A stretch of DNA of 64,000 nt from assembly GCF_002846555.1 (NCBI RefSeq), contig NZ_PJMS01000001.1:1550001-1614000 (forward strand). Reading direction: 5' to 3'. Below are positions 26,721 to 35,727 of the stretch, piece after piece. The DNA is from Aquimarina sp. MAR_2010_214. Lineage in GTDB: Bacteria > Bacteroidota > Bacteroidia > Flavobacteriales > Flavobacteriaceae. The position numbers and the translations under genes were made by a program. The notes under the pieces were generated by a model that saw only the letters and a program-made list of their open reading frames with translations, had not been told where the DNA came from and searched no databases. The first letter of the stretch is position 1, and each line of letters begins with the position of its first letter.

Positions 26721-27398
26721 TTACTTCGTTGAATGGGAGATTGTTTTTTTATGAAATAAAAAACCGGCTATAAAACAACTATTCATAATAATAGAGAGAA
26801 TACTGTTTAGTATAAAAATTATTGAAGGTTCATTTTGGCTTGCATAATAATTTCGTACTATAGAAAAAGGAGTGATTCCCATATAATAAATCAATAACCC
26901 AGCACTGATCCAGAACAAAAACTCTTTTTTGATCTCTTGCATTTGCTCTGATTTTAGTAGTTCTGCGTAATAAAAAATAATAGAAATCATTAATAGAAAT
27001 GCACCAAGAAGAAACGGTATACTTTGTAACTGAACTAGATAATTTTCATAAAATCCACATATAAAAAGAGTGATTATGTATAGTGTGATAAAATACTTTA
27101 TAAAGCGTTTACTTGTTTTTTCTTTGGTATGCCAGTGGTAAATAAAAAATAGAAATAAGAAAGTAGAAGTGGTAGATATATTATATAGTATTAGATTGTT
27201 AGAATTAGGAAACCAATGCCTTGTATTATAAGCAATAATATCATTGATAAAGATATAAATCAGAAAAATAGAAAACCATTTTAATAAACCATTAATCTTA
27301 TAGGTAAACAAAAAAAATAGCCCGGTAAGTGCAGCGATGCATTGAATACCAAAGGCTATCTTTCTCAATAGTATCAGTAGTTCTAAATTAGAATCCAT
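26721..27398 (-). CDS. Multi-pass membrane protein, sensor-like (copy A)
   Basis: The 225-aa protein has about seven helices and aligns along its length with the 24899 gene (GFYENYLVQLQSIP, IIFYYAELLKS, FLFWISAGLLIYY, FSIVRNYYAS). It overlaps the upstream lipoprotein gene by 11 bp, so the two are coupled. No kinase follows this copy directly; the shared kinase/regulator pair lies after copy B. Confidence 0.7.
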   Translation of the reverse strand: MDSNLELLILLRKIAFGIQCIAALTGLFFLFTYKINGLLKWFSIFLIYIFINDIIAYNTRHWFPNSNNLILYNISTTSTFLFLFFIYHWHTKEKTSKRFIKYFITLYIITLFICGFYENYLVQLQSIPFLLGAFLLMISIIFYYAELLKSEQMQEIKKEFLFWISAGLLIYYMGITPFSIVRNYYASQNEPSIIFILNSILSIIMNSCFIAGFLFHKKTISHSTK

Positions 27399-28116
27399 AT
27401 TCTGGAGGAGTTGCTCCTAATTGGTTTGCAATAAGGCTATATTTATCATCGCCACTTATTTTTCTTGGAAAGGACAAATTATCTGTCTTATTACGATTTC
27501 GTCTTAAATGACTAAATCCATTATTTTTATCTAATAATTTTACTTTACCATCATTGTTAAGTGTATATCCTATATGTAAAATATGATTGTCATATTTTTT
27601 TTCTAGTGTAGGAGCGATAAAGATGGTTTGATGTCTTGCGTTTTTATTACTCCCACTAGAGGAGACATATGTGTCAGAATATAATGCGAAATAGAAACGT
27701 AATCCGGTTGTTTTTACGCCTGATTTTTGCGATAACTCATCAACATATGATAAATAGCTACGTAACTCAGAAATTTCATAAAACATAGACCTTGTAGGTT
27801 TAAAAGAGGTTCCGTTTGAATCTGTATTAACAACTTCACTAATCAAATCTGCTCTATCATCATAGTTCTTATATATTCTTTGTGCTTGCGTAAAACTGAT
27901 AATATTTTTGGGTTTCCTTCTACGGGATTTTTCTTGACCTAGTTTTTCTTCTAAATCTTTGACTTTTGTTTCTAAAGTTTCGATTTTTCTTAGATATTCT
28001 TCTTCTTCAAGAACTTCTATAGCCGAATCCTGTTGGCAGGAATGTAAAAAGAATAAACTACTGATTAATGCTAGAAATAGGGCGAAAAATGTACTGCGGT
28101 GTGTTGGTTTTTTCAT
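27388..28116 (-). CDS. Lipoprotein of the surface/membrane pair (copy A)
   Basis: I start at the Met at 28116 because it gives a clean lipoprotein signal (MKKPTHRSTFFALFLALISS then LFFLHSCQQDS); the Met at 28203 would add 29 residues ahead of it. A charged coiled coil (EEYLRKIETLETKVKDLEEK) follows the lipobox, then the domain shared with copy B (IISFTQAQRIYKNY, PTRSMFYEIS, TGLRFYFALY, IFIAPT, HIGYT). The product is 242 aa. Function unknown; context suggests signal reception at the envelope. Confidence 0.7.
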   Translation of the reverse strand: MKKPTHRSTFFALFLALISSLFFLHSCQQDSAIEVLEEEEYLRKIETLETKVKDLEEKLGQEKSRRRKPKNIISFTQAQRIYKNYDDRADLISEVVNTDSNGTSFKPTRSMFYEISELRSYLSYVDELSQKSGVKTTGLRFYFALYSDTYVSSSGSNKNARHQTIFIAPTLEKKYDNHILHIGYTLNNDGKVKLLDKNNGFSHLRRNRNKTDNLSFPRKISGDDKYSLIANQLGATPPEYGF

Positions 28117-28195
28117 GACGATTACTTTTGGTGATATGTTATTATTTTCCAATGTAAGAGTCTTCGTGTTAGGTTTTAAGAATACTCGTGATATT

Positions 28196-28250
28196 GAAAA
28201 CATTTTTTAGATATGGTTTTAATATATAAGGTTGTCTAAAAAATGTTTTC
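28196..28250. promoter_or_regulatory. Perfect 16-bp inverted repeat upstream of copy A lipoprotein
   Basis: gaaaacattttttaga at 28196-28211 is the exact reverse complement of tctaaaaaatgttttc at 28235-28250, with 23 bases between. On the minus strand TACTTTTG, a -7 box, abuts it (28250-28257). It may be an operator or the top of the leader RNA. Confidence 0.5.
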
Positions 28251-28355
28251 AAAAGTACAACTTATTATGATCTGAATATGAGATTATTTATTGTAATGTG
28301 TAGAAAAATTACTTACTCTGTTTAGGAAAGGAAAGAAAATGAATTATTTTGATTC

Positions 28356-28829
28356 TTACAATACAAGCTCCATTTTGATATTACTTCGTTGATAGGGTGG
28401 AGTATCCTCTAGAGGTACTTCTACAAAACCGTACTTACTGTAGATATAGATCGCATTTTCTAAAATTCTATTAGAATAAAGTAATATTTTTTTCCAACCT
28501 TGATCTTTAGAAAATTGAATACAGAACTGCATTAATTGCTGCCCGATTTTTTGACCTTGAAATTTTGGAGAAACAGCCATTTTTCCCAGTTCGTAGATAC
28601 CTTCTTCAGTTTTGATTAGTGAAAAAGTACCTGCTATGTCGTTATTTACTTTAGCAAAAAAAATCAACCCTCCTTTATTAATGATTGTTTCTTCACATTG
28701 TTCTAATAAATCAGTATCATGTGGTTCTACAACAAAATATTTTTCGAGCCATTCTATATTAAGAGCTGCGAAATCTTTTGCATATTTTGAATCAAATGGA
28801 ATGATAGATATTTTTCCTGAAGCTGTCAT
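28356..28829 (-). CDS. GNAT-family N-acetyltransferase
   Basis: The 157-aa protein has the acetyl-CoA binding core of GNAT enzymes: ELGKMAVSPKFQGQKIGQQL (motif A, with QxxGxG-like QGQKIG) and a C-terminal YSKYGFVEV. The first part (FAALNIEWLEKYFVVEPHD) is common in a MarR-linked subgroup. Its ATG overlaps the MarR stop by 4 bp (ATGA), so they form one unit. Substrate cannot be told from sequence; small-molecule or peptide amines are usual. Confidence 0.88.
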   Translation of the reverse strand: MTASGKISIIPFDSKYAKDFAALNIEWLEKYFVVEPHDTDLLEQCEETIINKGGLIFFAKVNNDIAGTFSLIKTEEGIYELGKMAVSPKFQGQKIGQQLMQFCIQFSKDQGWKKILLYSNRILENAIYIYSKYGFVEVPLEDTPPYQRSNIKMELVL

Positions 28830-29317
28830 AGTGATGATATTTGATATTTTTCAAGAATACGCTCGCTTAATGACTTTTTTCTTAACTGATCTTCTAGATG
28901 GGTTAAGTGCCTGATAAGGCTTGTTGCGGTTCCTTCAGTTAACCATTTTACTTGTTCGTCAATTATTTTCCATAATGGAATCATAATTTGATGTGTCTCA
29001 TTGCCTTTTTTTGTTAATTGAAATAATTTTTTTCTTTTATCAGATGTATCGATTTTATATTCGACCAATTCTTTATCCATTAGTTTTTTTAGTGCTTGTG
29101 TGATGGCAGGTTGAGTGTAGTGTAGCTTTTCCTGTATATCAGTTGTAGTAGTATGACCCTGATCTATTATGATTTTAAAAATTGGAAATAAGTAAGGATC
29201 AAAATCAATATGACAAGAAGTATATACAACTTGAATTTCTTTCATCACAAATTCGCTTAGACGCTTTAATCTCGACCCTAAGCCTAGTTCTGCATATTCT
29301 TGTAATTTATCTTGCAT
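28826..29317 (-). CDS. MarR-family transcriptional regulator
   Basis: The 163-aa protein has a winged helix: TTTDIQEKLHYTQPAITQAL is the helix-turn-helix and DTSDKRKKLFQLTKKG the wing. N- and C-terminal helices would dimerise. It leads the MarR-GNAT pair and probably represses it through the palindrome that overlaps its own start region (29315-29340). Confidence 0.88.
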   Translation of the reverse strand: MQDKLQEYAELGLGSRLKRLSEFVMKEIQVVYTSCHIDFDPYLFPIFKIIIDQGHTTTTDIQEKLHYTQPAITQALKKLMDKELVEYKIDTSDKRKKLFQLTKKGNETHQIMIPLWKIIDEQVKWLTEGTATSLIRHLTHLEDQLRKKSLSERILEKYQISSL

Positions 29318-29340
29318 AAGTGTTTATATAAGTACTTATG
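29315..29340 (-). promoter_or_regulatory. Operator-like palindrome at the MarR gene start
   Basis: ataagtacttat at 29328-29339 is a perfect 12-bp palindrome. A half-site, cataagt, recurs at 29315-29321 and covers the start codon. A MarR dimer bound here would block its own expression. Confidence 0.55.
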
Positions 29341-29369
29341 TAAAAGTATGAAATATTTTCTAAAAACTA

Positions 29370-29422
29370 AAAAATGAATATACCTCACAGGTTTCTTAGA
29401 CCTGTGAGGTATATTCATTTTT
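29370..29422 (-). terminator. Strong terminator at end of AAA+ gene
   Basis: Arms at 29370-29392 and 29400-29422 are a perfect 23-bp inverted repeat with a 7-nt loop (ttcttag), flanked by A and T runs on both sides. The TGA stop of the AAA+ gene (29415-29417) lies inside the stem. It separates the AAA+ gene from the MarR unit and could act in both directions. Confidence 0.92.
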
Positions 29423-32400
29423 TATCTAATCCTTTCTTCAATACTTCCTGGATTCCGGCTAGGTGATCACTAAATTGCATCATTTGTGCTAAAACTTGAG
29501 CCATTTCGTTTTTATCTCCAAAGCCTTTTAATGCATTGTTTTTTGTGAAAGTTTCTTTCATTGCTTCCCAACGAATAACCTCTTCTTTTTCAATGGACTG
29601 AGTCATTTCTTTGTATTTTAACAGGTTAGCTTCAGCAGCACTGGTTAGGGTTTGTGATTCATTTTCATAATGAGAGAGGAGTAGAGTCTGCAATTCTTTT
29701 TCATTCATAATTGGAACTATTTTGGCTACTAATTTATTCATATCACGATAAGAACCTTGTAATTTGAATGAAGGTTCAACACGATAGGCATCTTCCATTG
29801 CGGCAGATTTAATATAGGTTTCGTTTACTTTTAGTATTGTATTACGGATGATGATTACTTTTTCAAGTACTGCCAAATAATCTTGTATTTCTTGTTTAGT
29901 ATGATTTCCTTGTAATTCTATACCTTCCTTTGATCCGGTTTCTGCCATTTCTATTAAATGGTAGATATCTTCATAATGTTTACCACTTAACTGATGAAGA
30001 ATAGGGTTAGAGGTCATCGAATTTTCTATCAAACTTAATTTAAACAGATTTGCAGTATCTCCAATAATATCTCCCAGATTATAGATATCTGCTCGATTGG
30101 CTAACATGTCTGGAATCTGGAATTTCTCTCCGCTTTCGGTATATGGATTTCCTGCCATAATTACACAGAATTTTTTACTGCGTAAATCGTAGGTTTTGGG
30201 AGTTCCATTGTATACACCTTCTATTTTACGAGTACCATCAGATAGCGAGATAAATTTTTGTAAAAACTCAGGATTACAATGCTGTATGTCATCTAGGTAC
30301 AGCATCACATTGTTGCCCATTTCAAAAGCAAGATTAAGTTTTTTTAGCTCCTCGCGAGCAGCAGAATTATTTGCTGCCATTGGATCTACTGAGGTTACCT
30401 CGTGACCAATTGCTGGGCCATTAATTTTCATGAATACCAACCCCAATCGATTGGCCATATACTCCATGAGGGTCGTTTTACCGTAACCAGGAGGAGAAAT
30501 AAGTAATAACATTCCCATTCGATCGGTACGTTTATTGTCTCCTAAACTTCCCAATTGTTTGGATAGATTATCTCCAAATAAAGGCAGATATACCTGGTCT
30601 ATTAATTTATTTCTTACAAAAGAAGAAAGTACTTTCGGCTCAAATTCAGTAAGCTTAAGGTCTTCTTTTAATGTCTCTGTAACTTTATGTTTAGCTTCGC
30701 GATATGCTCCAAAAGAAGGTACATTTACTGTAGAAAACTGCTCCATTTTAGAAATGAATTCATGATAATTAAACTCAAAAGTATTTTCTGTAATTGAGTT
30801 GTGGCTACCATTTAATCCTTCTATTATTTGTGAAGGGTTAACATGAATTACTTCTGAAATAGATTCGTCTTTGAACAATAAAATACAAACCACCTCATGT
30901 GCATATTTGGTTTGTAAAGGATGATTTGTTTTTAAATATGAAGATACCCACTGTAATGCAAGGTTGATTTTGTAGTTCCAGTCAATAGTTCCGTTTGAAC
31001 GAGATTTAGTATCTAGTTCCAATGATTTTTTGAGTTTGGCAAATCCTTTTTTCTTTTTTAATGCTTTGATAAATGCATCATGTAATTCATTTGCTGTTTG
31101 ACTAGTGCAGAAGGTATGATCTTTTTGTAATTCTATAAATAGATAATTTGCAATTTCATTTGTAGTATCTTCTGAGTATCCTTCGGTTTCGATAAGCGCA
31201 TTAGAAAATGAATTTATAATCTCTTTTTCTAGATTTGTGATCACCTTATGATATTCATTGCTTTCAGGAAAAATATCTAAAACTTCTCCTGAAGCTTTTA
31301 TAATATCATTCCATTTTTTTTGATTTTTTGATTCCAAACTATACCAGAAATATTGTGCAAAAGCACGTGTATTTGGATCGAAACGCAATACTCCTAAGTC
31401 GTGATCTTTGGTTGTTAATACTTTTAATATTTTAAAAGCATCTATGTCATGAACACCTTTTACATAGCCTTCTGCATAGTTTTTACTACTTTCTGATTTC
31501 ACGAGTTCTAAGAGTTCATCATCACTCAGCGATTTGAGGTCAGATTTTATTGAATCTTTAGTAGAATGAGTGTAATGTTTAAATATTTTAAACGCAAGAT
31601 AAGAAGCACGATACACTTCTTGATTTTCTGAAATTAATTCCTGATCCCAGTATTTTTTTGATTCTAATAATGTTTCATTGATGATTTCTTGATAAAAATC
31701 GGTTCCTGTAAGGTGATAATTCAAACTACCATCTTTATATACAATGGTTAGATCTAGAGGTTGTTTATTTACCCCAAATTTATGTTTTCCAAGTTTGATG
31801 ATATTCTCCCCATCTTCATAGAGATCTTGCTTGTCTTTAAGTTTACGCGTAGCATCTTCTTTAGCAACCTTTATGGCTGTTTCAATAGATTCGGCTTTGC
31901 CTGCATCATCTAATTTCTGTAATTGGGTAACAATATCTCTCAATTTATTGATCATGAGATCAGAAGCAAAATACCCGTTGATATCAATAACCGAATCAAA
32001 ACTTAGTGCTTTTTTAGTTACACCTTTTAAAATTCGATTAGCGGCATTCTCTAGAGCAATAGTTTTTTTATTTTGAGCTTCAATTAAACTATTTTTTCGA
32101 GTTTCAAAGGCATTATATACCTCTTCTCTTTTCTCGATAATCTGAGTAATAAATTCCTCGAAATCGGCAAATCTTCCTTCTAAATCTTCTAATTGAACAG
32201 ATACTTTATTTAGTAACTCATCTGTTTTTTCGGGAGTATTAGCAATATCTAGGTAGTTGATGATACTTTGATCAACAAGTTTTAATTGTGCTGCGAATTC
32301 GGCTGTAGCTTCTTTGCTACCAAGAGATTTGATCTTGTTTTTGATACCAGATTTAAGCTGGTTTATCGTTGCAAAGATTAAAGAAATAGTATCGATAATC

Positions 32401-34340
32401 TTTGTTGAGTGTGAGGTGTCTTCGATTTGTAGATTAGAAACAATGTCGATTAACATTTCCAGATCCGTTGCGATCTGATTGACTTCTTGCTCTAATTTTT
32501 TGGCATCAATTACTTTTTTGATTTTCTCAAGAAGAACTTGCTTTTCTTCTACACGAGTGTGATAGGGGAGTAGCGCTTTGTCATCCAGTAAAAACTGTAC
32601 AGAACGCTGTGATATTTTTTCTGTTTGCTCTGCAATCTTAGTTTCGAGTTCTTCGGTAAATGTGTTGTCTACATACCTAATGTCGTTTAGACCAATAACT
32701 TCGCCACGCAGTGTGCGCAATTGTGATAAAACTTCAACAAAATCATCAATAGAACGAAAGGAACTGCTTTTGATTTTACCAAAAATGGCCTCGGCTTTGG
32801 TTAGCGTTTCCTTAGTTATATTTGCAGCAGTTTTTCTAAGTTGAACTACTTTTTCAAATTCATCTATAGCAGAATTTGCCGCACCATTAATTTCCTCAAG
32901 AGGGATGTCTAACCTAAAAGTGTCTTCTTCACGAATCCAATAATAACTGTCAATAATGTCATTAGAGAATTTGGCGATATCATCATACAGTCCATCGTAG
33001 TTATCTTCTTTATTAAGTAATGTGATCAAAGCATTACTCTCTGCCATTGCTTTTACAATGTCTTTATTACCGATTTTGTAAAGCAAGGTGTCGATATGTT
33101 CTGAAGGTAATACATCACCTTTTATAAAAGGTGTTTGCCATATCTGTATAACATGATGCTTAGTTTGTTCGTTTTCGGTTTTAAAATAGCATAATTCACC
33201 ATGCTCTAATATTGTAAAACCATTACAGACTATAGGTGTTTTTACTTCTTGTTCGATAACATTGTAAGCCATTAGGGTATACAATCCTTTATTAGCTTGA
33301 TAAAAAATATAAAGAAAATCTTCTCCGTTTGGTGATGTGATTTTCTCCTGAAACTTTATGTTATTGACCTCATTGGTAAATAATTTAAAGTCACCAGACT
33401 GGAGATAGTATCCGTTGGGATAAATAATCCCTTGGTCATCAGGAAGTAATATACAAGCATCTTTGATACAACTTATTTTTTTTACTTCCTGCATTTTATG
33501 ATTATAGACGAAGTAACGTGGAGTTTCCTGAAAAGGCTTGATTTCGAGAACTATGAGATTACCCAAGTCTGCAAAACGATATTGCCCATCATCTAGTGTT
33601 TGATCAACATGTTCTACAATTTCATCTAAAATCCCTTTTCCTTCGTCGGTATTGTCTTCAATTTTGATCGTTAAATCCCCTCCGATGGTTTCTACAAATA
33701 CCTTATCAAGGATTGAAATATGGGGGTGTGCTCCATAGCGATGCATATCCCGGGTAACTTCGGTCCAATTGAATTCATGTTGTTTTGGAAATTTGAACTC
33801 GTGTTCGCTACGATTATCAATATAAGAAAGAGTATCTTCATTGATTAACCATTTGAAGGTTTTAATATCAGAAACGCTTTCACTAAGTTGAAATACCATA
33901 TGAAGGTAATTTCCATTAATAGCGAATTTAGAAAATATAGTATTACGATAGTATTTGTAGAGATTGGTGAAGTCATCAATAAAAATAGAATCATTAATGA
34001 GATCTAATGATTTAGCAGCAAAATGATCATTTTTATAAGTGTATATACTAAATACATCTTCGAGTGTAATCTCTGTACGAAGTCCAAAATGAACATTGTA
34101 TCCAAAAAGGCAAAAATCACCGATGGTTATAATGTCTCTGGCAATACAATTATGCTCTGTACTAATACGGTTATTAGCAATTAACTTGGTTTCTACACTG
34201 CCAAAAACTTCTTTTCGTGCCTCATTAAGTTGCGTCAAACGGTTTTGCAGCTCACCTTTTTGTTTTTGTAAACGCTTTTGAATGATTTCGTAGGTTCCTC
34301 CATCCAATTGTATGTCTTTTTCTTTTTTGATCTCTTCCAT
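29415..34340 (-). CDS. Giant AAA+ ATPase (annotated elsewhere as DNA repair ATPase, DUF3686-type)
   Basis: The 1641-aa protein has a beta-rich N-terminal half-domain (to about residue 430) that I match from memory to DUF3686, a helical/coiled-coil middle (about 500-850) and a C-terminal AAA+ module: Walker A SPPGYGKTT near 1280, Walker B LYLDDIQH near 1348, sensor MAGNPY near 1395 and arginines in MLANRADI. The family is called DNA repair ATPase, but evidence for repair is thin. Here it stands with flotillin, PspA and YqiJ-like genes, which suggests remodelling of membrane stress complexes. No signal peptide; cytoplasmic. Confidence 0.85.
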   Translation of the reverse strand: MEEIKKEKDIQLDGGTYEIIQKRLQKQKGELQNRLTQLNEARKEVFGSVETKLIANNRISTEHNCIARDIITIGDFCLFGYNVHFGLRTEITLEDVFSIYTYKNDHFAAKSLDLINDSIFIDDFTNLYKYYRNTIFSKFAINGNYLHMVFQLSESVSDIKTFKWLINEDTLSYIDNRSEHEFKFPKQHEFNWTEVTRDMHRYGAHPHISILDKVFVETIGGDLTIKIEDNTDEGKGILDEIVEHVDQTLDDGQYRFADLGNLIVLEIKPFQETPRYFVYNHKMQEVKKISCIKDACILLPDDQGIIYPNGYYLQSGDFKLFTNEVNNIKFQEKITSPNGEDFLYIFYQANKGLYTLMAYNVIEQEVKTPIVCNGFTILEHGELCYFKTENEQTKHHVIQIWQTPFIKGDVLPSEHIDTLLYKIGNKDIVKAMAESNALITLLNKEDNYDGLYDDIAKFSNDIIDSYYWIREEDTFRLDIPLEEINGAANSAIDEFEKVVQLRKTAANITKETLTKAEAIFGKIKSSSFRSIDDFVEVLSQLRTLRGEVIGLNDIRYVDNTFTEELETKIAEQTEKISQRSVQFLLDDKALLPYHTRVEEKQVLLEKIKKVIDAKKLEQEVNQIATDLEMLIDIVSNLQIEDTSHSTKIIDTISLIFATINQLKSGIKNKIKSLGSKEATAEFAAQLKLVDQSIINYLDIANTPEKTDELLNKVSVQLEDLEGRFADFEEFITQIIEKREEVYNAFETRKNSLIEAQNKKTIALENAANRILKGVTKKALSFDSVIDINGYFASDLMINKLRDIVTQLQKLDDAGKAESIETAIKVAKEDATRKLKDKQDLYEDGENIIKLGKHKFGVNKQPLDLTIVYKDGSLNYHLTGTDFYQEIINETLLESKKYWDQELISENQEVYRASYLAFKIFKHYTHSTKDSIKSDLKSLSDDELLELVKSESSKNYAEGYVKGVHDIDAFKILKVLTTKDHDLGVLRFDPNTRAFAQYFWYSLESKNQKKWNDIIKASGEVLDIFPESNEYHKVITNLEKEIINSFSNALIETEGYSEDTTNEIANYLFIELQKDHTFCTSQTANELHDAFIKALKKKKGFAKLKKSLELDTKSRSNGTIDWNYKINLALQWVSSYLKTNHPLQTKYAHEVVCILLFKDESISEVIHVNPSQIIEGLNGSHNSITENTFEFNYHEFISKMEQFSTVNVPSFGAYREAKHKVTETLKEDLKLTEFEPKVLSSFVRNKLIDQVYLPLFGDNLSKQLGSLGDNKRTDRMGMLLLISPPGYGKTTLMEYMANRLGLVFMKINGPAIGHEVTSVDPMAANNSAAREELKKLNLAFEMGNNVMLYLDDIQHCNPEFLQKFISLSDGTRKIEGVYNGTPKTYDLRSKKFCVIMAGNPYTESGEKFQIPDMLANRADIYNLGDIIGDTANLFKLSLIENSMTSNPILHQLSGKHYEDIYHLIEMAETGSKEGIELQGNHTKQEIQDYLAVLEKVIIIRNTILKVNETYIKSAAMEDAYRVEPSFKLQGSYRDMNKLVAKIVPIMNEKELQTLLLSHYENESQTLTSAAEANLLKYKEMTQSIEKEEVIRWEAMKETFTKNNALKGFGDKNEMAQVLAQMMQFSDHLAGIQEVLKKGLDKK

Positions 34341-34442
34341 AGTTTGTACTCTAGTGTTTCATCAGAGTTGTTTCAAAGCTCCACTCTTCTTTGAGGAGGG
34401 ACAGATTTACCAAAGATAAATCATGAGTGGTATAGTGCCCGA

Positions 34443-34499
34443 AACCACCTCTTTCTTCCACTTTGTGGAATTCATTTTCCTCCTTTGCAGGAGGAGAGT
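34443..34499. repeat. Double-hairpin intergenic element, copy 1
   Basis: Contains ccac...gtgg and tcctcctttgcaggagga, with attcattttcctcctt between them. A second copy with the same order lies at 35654-35714. It sits upstream of the AAA+ gene and may be a leftover of an interspersed repeat or an RNA processing or termination signal. Confidence 0.6.
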
Positions 34500-34627
34500 C
34501 TTTAATAGTTTTTTTACTTTGTGAAAATTGCTGTCTTTTTGTTTTTTAAGCCTTTCCTATAGATTTCTAAGTGTTTTCTGTTATGAATATGGTTATTACT
34601 CAAAATTTAATTTCAATATTCCTTTAC

Positions 34628-34879
34628 CTATGAGTTCTTATTATTTTGATAAGTTCTCCATAATTCTTCGGGATTATCAATATATGTTTCTACTGTACCA
34701 CATGAGCAACAAACCTTTGCTTTTAACTTATATCTTGTAGTCCCCTTAAAAAACAGCGCATCAGGGTTTTTATAGATCTCAAGAGAAAGGTCGTTTTTTA
34801 CATTAACCTCCCCTAAATCAGTAATTCTTACTCCTGTTACTATTTTATTAGATTTACAATTGTTACATATGGTATTCAT
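34628..34879 (-). CDS. Small zinc-ribbon protein
   Basis: The 83-aa product has two Cys pairs, CNNCKSNKI at the N-terminus and CCSCGTVE near residue 58, the layout of a zinc ribbon. I do not recognise the family. It lies between the AAA+ and flotillin genes on the same strand with long spacers on both sides, so it may be an insertion into the cluster rather than part of it. Confidence 0.6.
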   Translation of the reverse strand: MNTICNNCKSNKIVTGVRITDLGEVNVKNDLSLEIYKNPDALFFKGTTRYKLKAKVCCSCGTVETYIDNPEELWRTYQNNKNS

Positions 34880-34927
34880 ATTCTTAGGATTAAATTTAGT
34901 TTAATATTTGTATGCACTGATAGACAC

Positions 34928-35287
34928 TTATTTGACCTTTTCAATTCTGGAATTTGTAGGTTTTTCAGAATCATATATGATTTTAATAGAATCTCCTACT
35001 TTTCCAGTTTTGGTAAAATATAAATCGTGTTCATGTCTTGAAATCTCTTGTGTTTTTATATATTCTTCAGCATCTATCATGTATTTGTATCTAATATGAA
35101 TGTTCTCAACTACAGGTGATAATTCATTATCATATTTGTTAGTTGAAATTTTTTCAATTACAGCCGATGTGCTCACCCCGTTTTTTTCTAGGGTTTCTTT
35201 TTTAGCGTATGTGTTATATGCCAATACGCTGATACATAATAATAAAACTGCTATTAATCTTATAAGTTTTTTATTCATGTTTTTCAT
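34928..35287 (-). CDS. Exported small protein, DUF3592-like
   Basis: The 119-aa product has an N-terminal hydrophobic segment (IRLIAVLLLCISVLAYNTYA) and a short beta-rich domain with STSAVIEKI, IHIRYKYMIDAEEY and VGDSIKIIYDSEKPTNSRI. That last motif (GDxxxIxYDxxxPxxSR) is typical of DUF3592-like domains. Role unknown. The Met at residue 4 is an alternative start. It is 48 bp upstream of the zinc-ribbon gene. Confidence 0.6.
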   Translation of the reverse strand: MKNMNKKLIRLIAVLLLCISVLAYNTYAKKETLEKNGVSTSAVIEKISTNKYDNELSPVVENIHIRYKYMIDAEEYIKTQEISRHEHDLYFTKTGKVGDSIKIIYDSEKPTNSRIEKVK

Positions 35288-35290
35288 TTT

Positions 35291-35508
35291 TTAAATGGAT
35301 ACATATACTATAGATCCAACAATTGAAATTATAACAATACCAGAACCAATTAATCGTCTTCTGAAAGCAATTATCGTTGCTTCTTAAGCTGATTTCTGAT
35401 CTCTTGTAATAATCTCTTCAGAAACTGGCTCTACTTTGATGCCTTGGCTTTCTTCGTTAAAAGTTTCTCTAATTGTTTTTCTCCCATTATTCCTTAAGAA
35501 ATGAGCCT
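35291..35508 (-). pseudogene. Possible decayed small membrane-protein gene
   Basis: One minus frame reads AHFLRNNGRKTIRETFNEES then a linker and EEIITRDQKSA, a stop (TAA at 35384-35386), then EATIIAFRRRLIGSGIVIIS and IVGSIVYVSI before the final stop. It has protein-like composition, including a tail membrane helix, but no start codon and an in-frame stop. Upstream, the same frame also has a TAG. I read this as a possible gene remnant, not a certain one. Confidence 0.25.
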
Positions 35509-35653
35509 ACACATCATTGTTTCCTTCTCTTCTCGTAATTAAATCATATTAAACAGTTAAACAAATCCCATTCTAAGCCTCTCTGGAATGAGAAGGCTTT
35601 TATGGATTTAAAAATGTGTTCATGATTATGTTCATAAAGTGTTGTGAGTTCTT

Positions 35654-35714
35654 AACCACCTGTTTTTCTGACAGAGGTGGATTCATTTTCCTCCTTTTAA
35701 CAAGGAGGAGAGTT
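35654..35714. repeat. Double-hairpin intergenic element, copy 2
   Basis: ccacctgtttttctgacagaggtgg is one hairpin (ccacct/aggtgg) and tcctccttttaacaaggagga the next (tcctcctt/aaggagga), joined by attcattt. The order and sequence match copy 1 at 34443. Placed just after the flotillin gene stop on the minus strand, it could terminate or process that transcript. Confidence 0.65.
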
Positions 35715-35727
35715 ATTTTTCGGGTTT

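Noticed and set aside
29415..34340. AAA+ giant as a restriction or defence (McrB-like) ATPase
   Set aside because: No nuclease or methylase partner; the surrounding genes are flotillin, PspA and YbjQ, pointing to membrane stress.
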